In this document: positions 1 through 10,589 of the stretch, piece by piece | How the letters are laid out: each line of letters starts with the position of its first letter | How positions within the stretch are numbered: the first letter of the stretch is position 1 | NCBI GenBank assembly: GCA_038363925.1 | Contig: JAQQWL010000018.1 | Location: 620,001-684,000 of the forward strand | DNA length: 64,000 nucleotides | Reading direction: 5' to 3' | Source of the DNA: Apiospora phragmitis | Lineage: Eukaryota > Ascomycota > Sordariomycetes > Amphisphaeriales > Apiosporaceae | Made by a program: the position numbers and the translations under genes | Notes under the pieces: model-generated | Seen by the model: only the letters and a program-made list of their open reading frames with translations | Told to the model about the DNA's origin: nothing | Database searches by the model: none

Positions 1-34
1 AATATGCTCTACAATAAGCCGTCAAACAGCGAAA

Positions 35-1335
35 TTAAACATCTGCCAAGTCCGTTCCACTACCTCGGCTTCGTGGCTGCCGCTGCCACAACATGCTCGT
101 CGGATCGATGTCACCGCTAGCAACGATCCTGACGTGGCTCGTTATCCGCCAGCGCACGCCGTGCTGTTGGCCCCGCCGGCTGTGGTCGAGGGGAGTCGCT
201 GCCAGTCCACGCTTCCGGCCCAGGTCATTGTGTCGTGCAAGACGGGGGTCGTACGCGCCTGATTCCATGGAGTCCGTAGTCGCCCGCGCCATTGCATCAT
301 AATTGTCGTAACACCTGCATCGCACCCCGTCCCGGCCGCAATCCAACGTGCACCCAGTCCGCTCCTCCACTGCCCGTTCGCGCCATTGCCGCCCGCCGTT
401 CGATGCGCAACTAAGGAGTTTATAGGCATCGCGCCGACTGTATTCTTGACTACCCTTCCATAATGTGCGATATGGCCACTGCCCGCACTCTCGCGCTGCG
501 CGCCCAGCCCTTTCTAATCGACCCTCTGCTTCCTCAAGGTTGGACCAATCTCCCTGCCATGGTGCTTTGCGCTTCGGCGTGGCAAGAGGTGCGGCAGGAG
601 ATGGCGTATGAGGCGCAACAGGGGCCACACCCAGCAGTGGCCCCAAGCGCTCCGCCAGGTCTAGAAATGGCCATGCCACAACCTTATCGTATTTGATGAT
701 AAACCCAGCGTCGCCTAAATCATAGGGCTCGTCAGGATTACGAAACATAGCGAGGAGTGTACCAGGTACTGTGGCCTTGTAGATGTAGAACGTCTCGTCC
801 CCGTTCTCCTGCGTGGATGTCGTGACGACCGGTACCTTATCTTCGCCCCGGCCGCCCCGGCCACCCCGGCCTACTGCGCCAGCGCAATCATCACGGCCAA
901 GATGTAGGGATCTTCGTCGGCATTCTGGGGGGCGGGGGGCTTGTGTCGTAGCTTGTTCGATGCGCGAACGGGTCCGTTGAATGATGCTCTGCGCCGGTTG
1001 GCCCTCTGGTAGTTGATGTGCTTCAGGTGGACGAAGCTAGGACGTACGTTGGCCGCGGCGGAGATAGGCGTCTGGGACGAGTGTTTGTCGAAATGGAACT
1101 CGGGGGTCTTGGTTGGCTAGGTAGGGGACAAGCGGGTGAGAAGAGGCTGAGCGGGATTGCGACCGCTCAGATTTCGGGCCGCCGGATCTGCGCCTGGAAA
1201 CAAGGCATTGAGGTCATCGAGTATCTGCTGCTCGAGCGGCGACGGTATGGCGGACAACTTCGACGAGGTCCTAGCTTGGGAGGCCTGCGCAGGCGGACCT
1301 TCCACAAAGCGGCAGCGCAGGGCGTGTAGATGTTC
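35..1335 (-). pseudogene. Decayed gene of an uncharacterised fungal family
   Basis: I do not recognise a named function. Reading minus from about 1305, the protein runs through a helical segment (LEQQILDDLNALFPG), a Pro/Arg-rich middle and a segment near 905-930 reading DPYILAVMIALAQ, then changes frame and resumes as KVPVVTTSTQENGDETFYIY followed by MFRNPDEPYDLGDAGFIIKY. The block order (PYILAVMIALAQ, then an aromatic FYIYKA segment) resembles an uncharacterised protein family common in ascomycetes; that link is from memory. An in-frame TAG at 1117-1119 sits where Gln is expected (PT*PTKTPEF), and a second TAG plus a frameshift lie near 870-905. The 3' part stays open to base 35, so the true end is unclear. 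No intact start or promoter was found. Confidence 0.5.
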
Positions 1336-1339
1336 CTTG

Positions 1340-2029
1340 GTTCAGTAGGCAGGAGGATCGTACAGCGTTTTGTTTTGGCGAATGATATCCTGGATGGAGG
1401 CAGCTTCCGGTTTCGTACGAGTCTCCGCGGGCATCGCTAATGCACTTGTTCACATCGGCGTGCACAATGAAATAGTGGGCGAGACGGGCTCGAGACCCGT
1501 TAAAAGCGGCCGCATGCCCGAGGCGCGTGACGGGCGGCTGGGTGACCAAAAGAAGCCTGAACAACTTTGTCAAGGACAGAGGGCGAGGCTGGCGACGCTC
1601 TCAAGTTGGTCCGTGCAACGGTGAACGAGGACCCCACCGCAGGGCCTGGTGCACCGGCAGGTAATGCCAGCACCTCTGTCTGCTGGCTTGGATAACGCCT
1701 AGCCGCTGCGTTGTACCCTCTGTGTACAGAACCCAGCGTGCATCGAAACGCGCATAAGTGCTGTCGACTCTACATAGCCGTGCTCCCGATCGCGTCACGA
1801 AGGCCCAGCATAACACCAAACCGACGTGACGCGACGAAGAATGCGGCCGCAACTCATTCTCTCCTAGCGGCGCAGCGAGAAGCGACTATTTTCCCTGGGC
1901 CACGGGTCGCCCATCCCCCGCAACCCAACCACCATGTCCGCGTGAAGGGGTGCCCGGCTCCAGGCCGGCATCATCTACTAACTGACGGAGGTTCCTGAGA
2001 CAGCCTCACCCCCGTCGTCAGTATTTCCT
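1340..2029. other. Gap without recognisable gene
   Basis: I see only short overlapping ORFs on both strands with no protein motif, no splice-site pattern joining them and no repeat I could match elsewhere in the window. Confidence 0.4.
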
Positions 2030-3136
2030 ATGGAACAAGACACCCATTCCGCTATTGATAATAATCCTACTCCTACTATAATATCTAGTTATACAACATC
2101 GGTTACAACCAAGCCAGCGACAGCGCCGAGAAGGCCACCAAGCGAACACGGAAGACTACCGGCGACGCCAAGGACGAAACCAACCGGCGAGCCGCGCAGC
2201 ATGCCCGACACGGCACCTACCAAAGATAACGACAAAGTCAAAGACCCCATATAACCAATTGACGACGAGGTTGATATAACGACCTGGGCCCCTCGACTCC
2301 TGAAGGCGACGAGGGCGAGGTGCTGCCGGCCGCATTAACCAGACGGGCGAGGTCATCATGAAGATAGCAACGCGGAGGACTTCGACAGCTACCTCGCCAC
2401 CCAAGAGGGCAGCGTCCTCGACGGCAAGGCCGAGCCCCTCGAGGACGTCGCCTAGGAGCTGGACTACACGAGCCGCTCAAGGCCACTGAGGAGATCACCA
2501 AGCTTGCCCAGGAGACAAGAAGGTGGTGGGTCTAAAGAAGGCAGTGGCCTCGAACGCGCCCTAGGGGCTGTCGACAAGGCTGTCGGCAATGCCACAGGCA
2601 CCGTCAAGGGTACCATCGACACGTTGACGATGCTCTTGGTGGCGCCACCCGCAAGGTTGGCGAGACCATCGGCGAGCCCGACAAGACTGCCGAGGGTGCT
2701 GAAGATGTCAAGGACGGAGCCGAAAGTGCGGTAAAGGGTGCTGAAGACGAAGCCGAAGGGCTTGGCGAGCAGGCTCCCTTCGGGATCCCTGTGTTTGCCC
2801 TCTCCGTTACGGTTAAGGTCGTCGACCTGTTCGAAGGCCCCTTCACCGTCTCCGCAAGGACCAGAACGGCAACATCCTTGACAAGCTGGCCGGGAGCCAG
2901 GACTTAATCGGCAAGGAGATTAAGGCCTTCAACGAGAAGGGCGTGCTGCTGGGCAAGGGCAATGCTGTCCTGGATCAGGCCGACCTGGCGCCCGAGGGCA
3001 CCGTCGAGGACCGCATCCAGGACGAGACCCCCGAGATCCCCGAGGCCGCAACACCTAGGCCCGGGTCGCCGCCCATCTGGCTAACGCCGAGATGTGCGAC
3101 CCGCGAGCTGCTTGTGCCCATTCCATTGCTCATGTG
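2030..3136 (+). pseudogene. Decayed LEA-like / DUF3659-type protein gene
   Basis: The translated fragments are rich in Ala, Asp, Glu, Lys and Gly with amphipathic spacing, as in fungal LEA-like stress proteins. Three frames must be combined. About 2540-2630 reads ALGAVDKAVGNATGTVKG; about 2628-2860 reads DDALGGATRKVGETIG and then an EGAEDVKDGAESAVKGAEDE stretch; about 2855-3060 reads RKDQNGNILDKLAGSQDLIG and a VEDRIQDETPEIPE tail. The last part has the NGNILDK / GVLLGKGNAVL alternation typical of DUF3659 repeats. At least two frameshifts and several stops (2252-2460) break it, so no full protein can be made. An intact relative would be a hydrophilic cytosolic protein; its exact role is not known to me. 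Confidence 0.55.
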
Positions 3137-3827
3137 AAATGAACTCCTAGTGGCACACTGTTGCGAAAAGCACAGAATTAACGTTACTCCTCTCTAGATT
3201 TCTTACATAGACTACTAGCAACACTCCGGCGCTTCGCGCCTACGATCTACCAATAAATCGCAGCGAGAAAGAGGGGTAGGGCTGTGTACGCCAACACCCA
3301 TCCCATCAACGCCAGCCCCTTTCCTACATCGAAGCCAGCATCTACTCCTATCGCTCGTTTCCCTCGCTAGGGAGCCCTCCCACGCTGGCTACGATCGGAT
3401 AGCTGCGGCTCCAAATGGACTTGGCACCAAATTGAGTCACGTTATCGAAACTTTTCTGCACGTTTGGTACTATTACTATAGATAATAGCGCAGCGTCAGT
3501 AGAGGTATCTAGGCGATCTGTAACTTTATCGTAAATGAAGATTCCCCCTTTTTTTCTTAACAATATTTCTAGAGCTTATATGACCCTATGAAAGTTTTGC
3601 ACAATGTCCCAAGCAAGCCAATGAAATTCGAGCCGAAGGCTGCATCTTTGCGGGAAGGATTTTTCAATAGACCTTTCAAGTTTCGAAGAAATTGTGTTGT
3701 GAATGTATCTTCAACCAATGGCATCTAAAGAAAGTGCGATGACACAGTTGAGGTTTCTGCCTTGCGTTTACAATACCAGGTAGAATAAGCTTTCGCATGA
3801 CTCCTGCGGATAAGTTCCTTCTTATTC

Positions 3828-3888
3828 TAAAGAAGAAAAAAAAAAAAAAGAAAAAAATATCCTATATCCTATATCCTATATCCTATAT
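3828..3888. repeat. Poly-A tract followed by ATATCCT heptamer array
   Basis: A run of A broken by single G bases (3828-3857) leads straight into four units of ATATCCT plus a partial one (3857-3888). An A-rich tract followed by a short tandem repeat is how many non-LTR retrotransposon copies end, but no reverse transcriptase was seen upstream, so this may be a simple microsatellite. Confidence 0.7.
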
Positions 3889-3994
3889 ACCGCACACTAC
3901 TACGATCCACTGTGAAGAGCCAATTCATTTTACGGTTTGCTCCCACCTACACGATGGACAGGTGGGGGATATCTTTTCCCCTTCTGACAGTTAG

Positions 3995-4321
3995 CTATGG
4001 TGATACTAAAGTGATTTGAAAACGTACCATATCGCCTGGTAATAGCGGTGAAACCCCTTCTGCAGACTGGAGTATGTAGTGCCTTTGTACTTTCGGTATG
4101 TAGGCCCAGACATAGTAGTCAGCCCCAAAGCTGTCGTGGAGATGACTAAGAATCTTTTCTATCGTTTTCACCCTCTTTGATAGATTCTCTAAGCGTCTGT
4201 CTCTTTTTTTCTGAGGTTTAGAGGCACGACTGGTGGAAATATGTGACTGAAGTGTCTCGGTCACATTCTTCCTAGACGCGTTCTGGCCTCGCTGTAGGCC
4301 TTCGCAGGAATCGCCGTTCAT
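3995..4321 (-). CDS. Hypothetical basic, coiled-coil-like protein (ORF)
   Basis: An ATG-initiated 108-codon ORF. It is Lys/Arg/Ser-rich near the N terminus, then has a short heptad-like stretch (RRLENLSKRVKTIEKILSHL) and a hydrophobic tail. A possible donor (ATG|GTACGT) and acceptor (CCATAG) near the 3' end mean the last dozen residues could be intron. No family recognised. It lies in AT-rich sequence where chance ORFs are fewer, which is the main reason to list it. Confidence 0.3.
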   Translation of the reverse strand: MNGDSCEGLQRGQNASRKNVTETLQSHISTSRASKPQKKRDRRLENLSKRVKTIEKILSHLHDSFGADYYVWAYIPKVQRHYILQSAEGVSPLLPGDMVRFQITLVSP

Positions 4322-4898
4322 AGCGAGTTTCCGGCAGTCACCAATAACATCAAGTTTGGATTTTTTCGGACCGGGTTTCCATCTTCTATAAGTTCTGTAT
4401 CATTCTCAACATTAAATGCACTTCTAGCTTGGCGTAAAGCTGTCTCGTTTCTTTTACGAATTTGTGGATAAAGTCACTTTCAAGGCACAGTACATGCAGT
4501 ACAGTCAGCGCAAATTTGTCCTTCTTCTACCCAGGGTGTAATTCACTGCTCCACTATTGGCTCCAAATCAGTTGGAGTTCAGGGCTTAGCGGTAGCGGTA
4601 CGTGTCAGCGCCTGCAGCCCTACGAAAGTCTTGCTTAGCGATGACCAGTACTTCCCCCACATCGCTTACGCACAGCGCAGACGCACCCATACAGTACATA
4701 ATGAAACCCTGAGAGGATTGACGAAAATATGTCAGCACTTACATATCAAAAGCGAATAGCTTATGGGCCATTGCCAATATAAACTGTCCATTATATTTCT
4801 ACATAGTACTCTTGAACTAAATGGCTTGTATTTCTATTTCTATTTTTATAGTGGTTGTACCTGCGCTCTATTTTAGAAATCTATCCTAAGCTCACAAA

Positions 4899-5216
4899 AT
4901 GATTTTTGATTTTGTTTCAAATATAGTGTTTATCACTATTCTATTGTCGACTATATTTGCTGGCTTACGCCGATCGACAGGTCAAAAACTACAGACACAC
5001 CTTATTCCAAATCGTATCATCACTTATGTTGCCATCGTTATTATATATATTGGTGAGCTGGCGATGGATCGTCTTATAGTGTTTGCAAGGGCCAGCCAAT
5101 ACTTTGCGAATGACCGACTGACTACCGAATACCCGCTTGGAGACCTGTCGCAAGGTGTCACTGTTGGAGATAGTAGGAATAAAGCAAGTCAGGTAGCAAG
5201 CGAGAGTCAAAACTAG
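4899..5216 (+). CDS. Hypothetical membrane-like small protein (ORF)
   Basis: An ATG-initiated ORF of 105 codons. The first 22 residues are hydrophobic (FVSNIVFITILLSTIFAGL) and a second hydrophobic run (IITYVAIVIIYIGEL) follows near residues 40-55; the rest is polar. This would fit a two-span membrane protein, but AT-rich DNA readily encodes hydrophobic runs by chance, and no homologue is recognised. Confidence 0.25.
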   Translation: MIFDFVSNIVFITILLSTIFAGLRRSTGQKLQTHLIPNRIITYVAIVIIYIGELAMDRLIVFARASQYFANDRLTTEYPLGDLSQGVTVGDSRNKASQVASESQN

Positions 5217-6176
5217 GCCTTTGCCTTGAAAAGAGGTGATGCGAACCTACCACTATATTTGTTTATATATGTTCGGTTGCTAGTGTTTATTGGATGTTCC
5301 TTTTAGCACGACCTCCGTCGGCCTGTTTAAATTCTTCCTTGAAGCATTAGTTTACATTCTCTTTTCATGCTATAAACTGCGGTTCTTTTTACTTCTGTTA
5401 TAAATTTCGGTTCGATACCAGCCAACTAGCAGAAATAAAAGACTCGCCGAGAGCAAGTTACCTAAAATATATAAACTTGAAATAAAGCCATTATACCTAA
5501 TGACTCTAATAGATCGGAAAAACTTTGTTAACAGCTAACTTAGTATTAGTTTATATGAACAGGTCACCAAGCTATTAATTTCTGTACATGTTTTGAGCAG
5601 TAAAGAACGTAGTGTGACTTATGTACTTCTTGTTAGGTTATGCGGTGCCTTAGTTTCGAGGCTGACGTTCTATTATCGGGTTTTAGCCACTATCTGGCCC
5701 ATTATAAGCCTACATTCCGTCGGCTGATTCGAAAAGGCCAACTTGTAGCCTTTTAAAAGAGAGAAGCCCGGTGGCTAGTTGGGTTTCTATAGCTCCGGCG
5801 ATGAGCGGTATCTCATGCTTCCACCGGATGACAGCAATGAAGCAGTGAACATGCGCCGGGCCCCAGGAACCGGGCAATTGCTAGAAGAAATATCACTAAT
5901 GGCAAGATCTAGCCAGACCTGGTCGTTGAACAAGATACTAGAAGAGCCCTCGGAGCGTTAAATCGGACGCGCGCTGATGCTCTTGTCAGCAGCTTCCATT
6001 TTCCAAATCAGGGTGGTGTTAGTCTTCACCGATGAGTCGTCTGAACATGCACTTCTCTATCTCATCATGTACTGTATTTCCCAGAGTACTACCAAACTTA
6101 TACTAAGCGCGCCCCGTGGCACTGTCCCACAAGATCCGCTGCTGCCACGTCGTAATTCTAGCACTTTCAGCCAAGC

Positions 6177-7451
6177 TCAAGCCGTAATCCAACACCCACC
6201 CTGCAGATGCTTCCTCTTGTTAGATTTGCGGACCCTTTGAGCGACGCGGCGAATATCCTCGATATGGGTATTTGACGGCTGCGCTCCCCTCTCGAGTAGC
6301 AGCTTAGCGAGGGCCGGGCTACCATACCGCGTCGAAAGAGCACATCCAATCGCCGTCTGGCCTAAAGCATCTACTGTGCCTGCTCGATGTTGATCCGTGG
6401 GCGATGAATCAGACACTCGGCCTCCCACTCGTGTCCATTCTCTATAAGCCAAGCGAGCAACGGTTTCCCAGGACGGCTGTGTCCCATCTGCACAAAGGGA
6501 TTGGCCCCGTGGTGGAGGAGCTTGGCGACTAGCTCACGTCATGCCTCGAACACCTCGCTTGGCTCGCGTGGCTCCTGTGATCTGCATGCCAACTCCAAAG
6601 GCAAGCTCTGTCCCTCACGGATACCGCTCCTGCTGTTTGCATCCGCTTAGCAATCGAGAAGCTGGGAGGCCAGATGCCATTGTCTCAGTGCACAAGCTAG
6701 ACCCAGAATATTTATATACCCTCCCTTGTACGAAGTCATCTGGTTGACATCCGCATCAAGGCTGGCGAGCAGTGCAATGGTTTCCTTCGTCGCTCGGCGT
6801 GACGCCACGGCATATACTAAAGGGGTATCGCCGTTCTCATCTCTGGTATCGACATGTATGCCTTTATGCACGAGGTGCTGGGCAATTTCGGGCAACGCCA
6901 TAGCCGCCGCAATATGAAGGGCCGTCCTGGCTCCTGTGTAAGGCGCTGGCGACGCCCCTAGTTCAAGCAGGCGCGTTGCTAATTCACCCCGTCCCGAGCA
7001 AGTGCAATGAACAACGGTGGTAGTGTTTTGCGTTCCATATCCGCGACTGCATTAACAGAGATGCCTTCACGGTGCAGGAAAGATACAAGATCCTTATATC
7101 CATAGGATGTCGCGTGCCCTATCAGGTCACACCGGCCTCGTCGGTAGGTGTATGCCGCCTGAAAGCAGGGCCGGGGTTGAAAATATACAGCTCTTCCCAA
7201 AGGCGGAAGCTTGCGCCAGCTCTCTTTGCCATTGAAAGCGAGAAGACGATTCCGCTTTCGTATGCCCAGGGGATACAGACAATTCTCATGCAGAGCTCCG
7301 GGTCGTCCTCCACGCTTCGCTTATAGAAAGATTCAAGGAGGAGGTGGTAGTAATTGTGGCTACAGCGACACAAACTCCATAAGTCGTCTGTGCTGATTTC
7401 GCTTAAAACCATAAGCAAAAGCTCTGTTGGTAGTAGTGGCAAGCAAACCAT
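6177..7451 (-). pseudogene. F-box / ankyrin-repeat protein, decayed
   Basis: The first 40 residues read as an F-box (LPLLPTELLLMVLSEISTDD then LWSLCRCSHNYYHLL), the usual adaptor to Skp1 in SCF ubiquitin ligases. Ankyrin repeats follow: DLIGHATSYGYKDLVSFLHR, ARTALHIAAAMALPEIAQHL, NGDTPLVYAVASRRATKETI and QTAIGCALSTRYGSPALAKL with LLLERGAQP. The repeats show the expected TPLxxA and LLxxGA positions. Frameshifts are needed near 7135, 6990 and 6370, and TAA, TGA and TAG codons interrupt the stretch between 6660 and 6370. F-box/ankyrin genes form large, fast-changing families in ascomycetes, so loss of one copy is not surprising. Confidence 0.78.
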
Positions 7452-7714
7452 ATGGGCTTCCGTGTTGCTTAAGTAGACCTGGCGGAGGAAGAAGTTCGAG
7501 TATGGGATTCAAAAGAGAAAAATAGATAAATGGGAAGGAAGAGAACGGGAGACAGGAAAGGCAAGAAGTCTGTTATATATTGCGGGCACCGTCTCGTATA
7601 AGTGGCTTAGACCTGAGTGCCAAGGGAAAGGGGTGTTGGCGGTGTACTAGTCTGCCAACCATGACCCCCTTTTCGATAAAACCAGGGCTTGTCTCAGGAG
7701 TGTCTGCCTCGAGG

Positions 7715-7955
7715 GCGCTCCCACTATGGAAAAGGGCATGGCGGCAAGGTACCAACCAGCCTCGGCCAACCTTGCCGGCAACATGGTTTCCGGCCTGATA
7801 GGCTCCCAAGGTGAATTTTGTTCATGGTCACGCCTACCAAAACCACCCAATAGAGTGCGCCGCGGCTCTGAATGCCCATCATACTACCCGCCCGGATAAC
7901 CTGCTCGCCAATGTCCAAACTCAGGGGGCGTACCTGAGAGAAACTTCTGATCCTC
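7715..7955 (+). pseudogene. Class-III aminotransferase fragment, paralogue of the gene at 10.6-12.0 kb
   Basis: The plus strand reads MAARYQPASANLAGNMVSGL, then shifts frame to FVHGHAYQNHPIECAAALNA and LLANVQTQGAYLR. These align in order with AAGYQPVSAILAGDKVSDL, FTHGHTYQNHPLGCATAL and LLANVRTQGAYLG of the intact aminotransferase 3 kb away on the other strand, with many matching DNA bases as well. Only the middle of the protein is present: the N-terminal half and the C-terminal ~100 residues are missing and there is a frameshift near 7810. Similarity ends at GAYLR and carrier-protein sequence begins about 60 bp later. It is a relic in inverted orientation to its paralogue. Confidence 0.8.
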
Positions 7956-8009
7956 TGCCGGTAATTTCCCCATGCACAGATTGTCTCAAGAGACGGCACT
8001 AGCTTTCAC

Positions 8010-8915
8010 GTGGCCTGAACTCGCTACAGGCTATCGAGAAGTCGCGATCGCTTCGTTCCAGCCTATGCCGAATAGCTGTATATCCCGAGACAGACGGGAG
8101 AAAGATCAAGTGCCTGTATGATAACGCCACCCCAAGTCGTTTCAGCCCCTATATCCTGCTGCATCACTGCCAACAAATCAGCTTGGATGACAGCCAACAA
8201 GGAATCGGGTGGCAGCTGTACGAGCGATATACCCAGGCACTTGTAGAGGCTCGACCGGCATGCTCGGTTCCTACCTCCTGGAATGCGTGGTCCGAAGTCC
8301 ACGCGTCCCGACGGTGATCTGTCTCGACAGGTCAGATAACGGCGGCTTCCGTAAACAGCTTCAGGATATGAAAGACCGTGATCTCTGCCTGTGTTTCGTT
8401 GGAAAATGCAAGCTCCTACCAACTTCGGACTTGAGACCCATGTGTAATAGGACATGCTGCGCCAAACCGATCGCGTTCTTCTCAACGCTGAGCTTGTGAA
8501 CTTCGACATGCTACTCGAATCATTTGAGCCTCATGTCCATGTCGTGCGCAAGCCGGCAGACTTTGCTGTCCTAGCCGCGAACCGGGTTGCCGCGCTCCTA
8601 TTGTCGTCCATTGGCAAGGTTGACCGATGGGACCCTAAGAACGGTGAAGGCCCCGAGGATAGATTCGGACACCAGGACCTTTTAAATACTGCATACGGTC
8701 GTATTAAAGCTGTTAATGGTATGATCTCCAAGATGCGTCTACGTGGGATAATTCTTGGTCGCGTCGGTCAGTTCGCTGAGGCAGAAAGCTATCCTAAACT
8801 TTGGGGTCGTCAAAACATGATCCCAATCCTGGCTTCGAGCGTCGCAAAAAGGTGGCAGGCCAGGCGTACGCCACGCATTAGCTATCGACAGCCACAATGG
8901 GGTGGTGCATGAGGC
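8010..8915 (+). pseudogene. NRPS-like carrier (T) + thioester reductase (R) relic
   Basis: From about 8018 the sequence reads GLNSLQAIEKSRSLRSSL, the phosphopantetheine attachment region of an acyl/peptidyl carrier domain (Ser of NSL), then LYDNATPSRFSPYIL, the usual helix III/IV region, then LYERYTQALVEARP, a linker. After a frameshift near 8235 comes GSTGMLGSYLLECVV with RVPTVICLDRS, the NAD(P)-binding Rossmann start of a thioester reductase. After another shift come NAELVNFDMLLESFEPH, LLLSSIGKVDRWDPKNG and LGRVGQFAEAE, matching the conserved NAWPVNFN, SSIG and RVGQ positions of that family. In intact enzymes R releases a carrier-bound acid as an aldehyde or alcohol. No adenylation domain was found upstream. 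Two or more frameshifts and a stop make this non-functional. Confidence 0.8.
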
Positions 8916-8919
8916 ACGG

Positions 8920-10585
8920 CCATATCGCAGCAAGGATGACTTGGGCCTCCAGTTACTAGATTCGGTACTCCTCCGTATTTGCCACGACTTCGGCCAACCT
9001 CCGAGGGCGACGGCTTATCACGATATTCATGTTGCACAAATGATACATGAGAGTACAGGTACCGAGAGGAGCGACCGACAAGTGATATCCCTTCAGCTAT
9101 CTTGAGAGTGTAGGATAATTTGAACATTTACACCACAGCACAGTCAAATTGGTTAGAGGTACGTACATGCTGCGCGGCCTCCCACGCTGCGCGAGTGATG
9201 CGGCAGAGACTGGCCACGAGCACGTAGCAAGATTTCCACAGGGCTGTCTAGTTGGCGCTGGCGGGTGCTGCTACAGCCAAGCCCTGCATTACCAAGCGGA
9301 CTTGGAGGCAATGGTGGATTAACGGATAACGCCCCGATCGGAACAGAACGATCCCCTATCCTCGGGTTGCTGTGCGTATACTGTGTGCGATGTGCTCGAA
9401 CTAAAGAGCGTCGAGCCCGCCTCGTGCTGAAGTGAGGACTCGTAGCCGGCGACAAACGGCCGCCACCACAGTTTGTTATGTTGCTCGGGATGAAGGTTTC
9501 CGGGGTGCTCATGAGCAGCGTCCCGCGGCTGAAATGAATGATCTGCAGGTAGAAATTCTATCGAGTAAAACTCAACTAAGCTCTGGCGAAGCAACACTTC
9601 CTAGAAATCAGGACTATCCCACAAGTTCTCCAAGTGACACGTGGCGTATAGTGTGACTATTCCTCTCAAGGTCTAGTTACCAGATTCTAATCCGGTCGTG
9701 TTGGTAAAACTCCCTGCTCAGTCAAGCGAATGATGCATAGAGCGGCATGGAATTTATTGGGAACGCTAGCAAACAGAGCGCCGTAAGCTTGGCGGCGTCG
9801 TGGGTGGCTCCCTTAGAGCGGGTTGTGTAGTTACTCAGCTCCGAAGAAGCCGACGAAGTCTTTGGCGTTGCCGTCGTCGTCGACGACCTCGCCGTTTTCT
9901 TTGATGCGGCCGGCGGCATTCGAACTCGTCAGCTGTTGCTGGACGAAACCCGGGATTGACTGGATGCTGCGCCCCCGCGACACGCTGTCGGTGCAGGACG
10001 GCTCCTTGAAGGACCTCGATCGCGGCAGTCTCTCTCGCATTCCAGGCCCAGGACGCTCTGTTGACCGATTATAGCAAGCACTTCGGGGAGGACTTCCGCT
10101 CGTGGAGGAAGAATATCCGCCTGTCTTTAGCCCTGGGATTTAGAGCACGTGAGCCTGCTGACCCCCGAGGACGTTAGAGACAGCAACTCGAGCTTCCTCA
10201 CAGACGGCTTCGTGGATGTGAATAGCACCAGGTTCATTACTCCCGTAAAGCCCGACAAGAAGTCGGCCCGGTAGACGCAGCAGTCGACGCCACAGCGGAC
10301 GAGGACGGCAGATCAAGCAATCACAGCGATGGTTTGGGTGTGCCAGCGGTGGTCTCTTGAATATGCAGACCTGTAGGTATTCATGGCACGTGGACTCATA
10401 CTCAGAGCGGGCTTGCCCGCTACGTAGCGTACTGCTATACTCCCAAAGACAAACCGACAAGGAAATGCCATCGGATATTTAAGCAAGTAGATATCCAGCT
10501 CACGAAGACGGCGTAATCGACCAAGCAATGTATAAGTCAAATAGAAAACCATCGAAGCTCACATCCCCTATCGTAGTTTAAACCC
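8920..10585. other. Gap with one orphan coding-like scrap
   Basis: No complete gene. One plus-strand scrap at about 10033-10140 reads SLAFQAQDALLTDYSKHF then FRSWRKNIRLSLALG, which looks like real protein but is out of frame with everything upstream and I cannot assign it. On minus, 9831-10040 ends in an acidic DDDGNAKDFVGFFGAE stretch in the same DNA. Nothing else stood out. Confidence 0.35.
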
Positions 10586-10589
10586 CACT

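Larger units (their letters stand above)
3137..6170. other. AT-rich low-gene stretch
   Basis: This stretch is clearly richer in A and T than its surroundings, most of all at 4750-5720. It contains a poly-A/heptamer tract (3828-3888) and a few ORFs of about 100 codons, listed separately where they have an ATG. It looks like old decayed sequence, but I recognised no transposon protein. Confidence 0.45.

Noticed and set aside
8063..8509. 148-codon minus ORF
   Set aside because: Antisense shadow of the carrier/thioester-reductase relic.
9831..10040. Minus ORF ending DDDGNAKDFVGFFGAE as a gene tail
   Set aside because: Too short and unsupported; the same DNA also carries a coding-like plus-strand scrap, so neither can be preferred.
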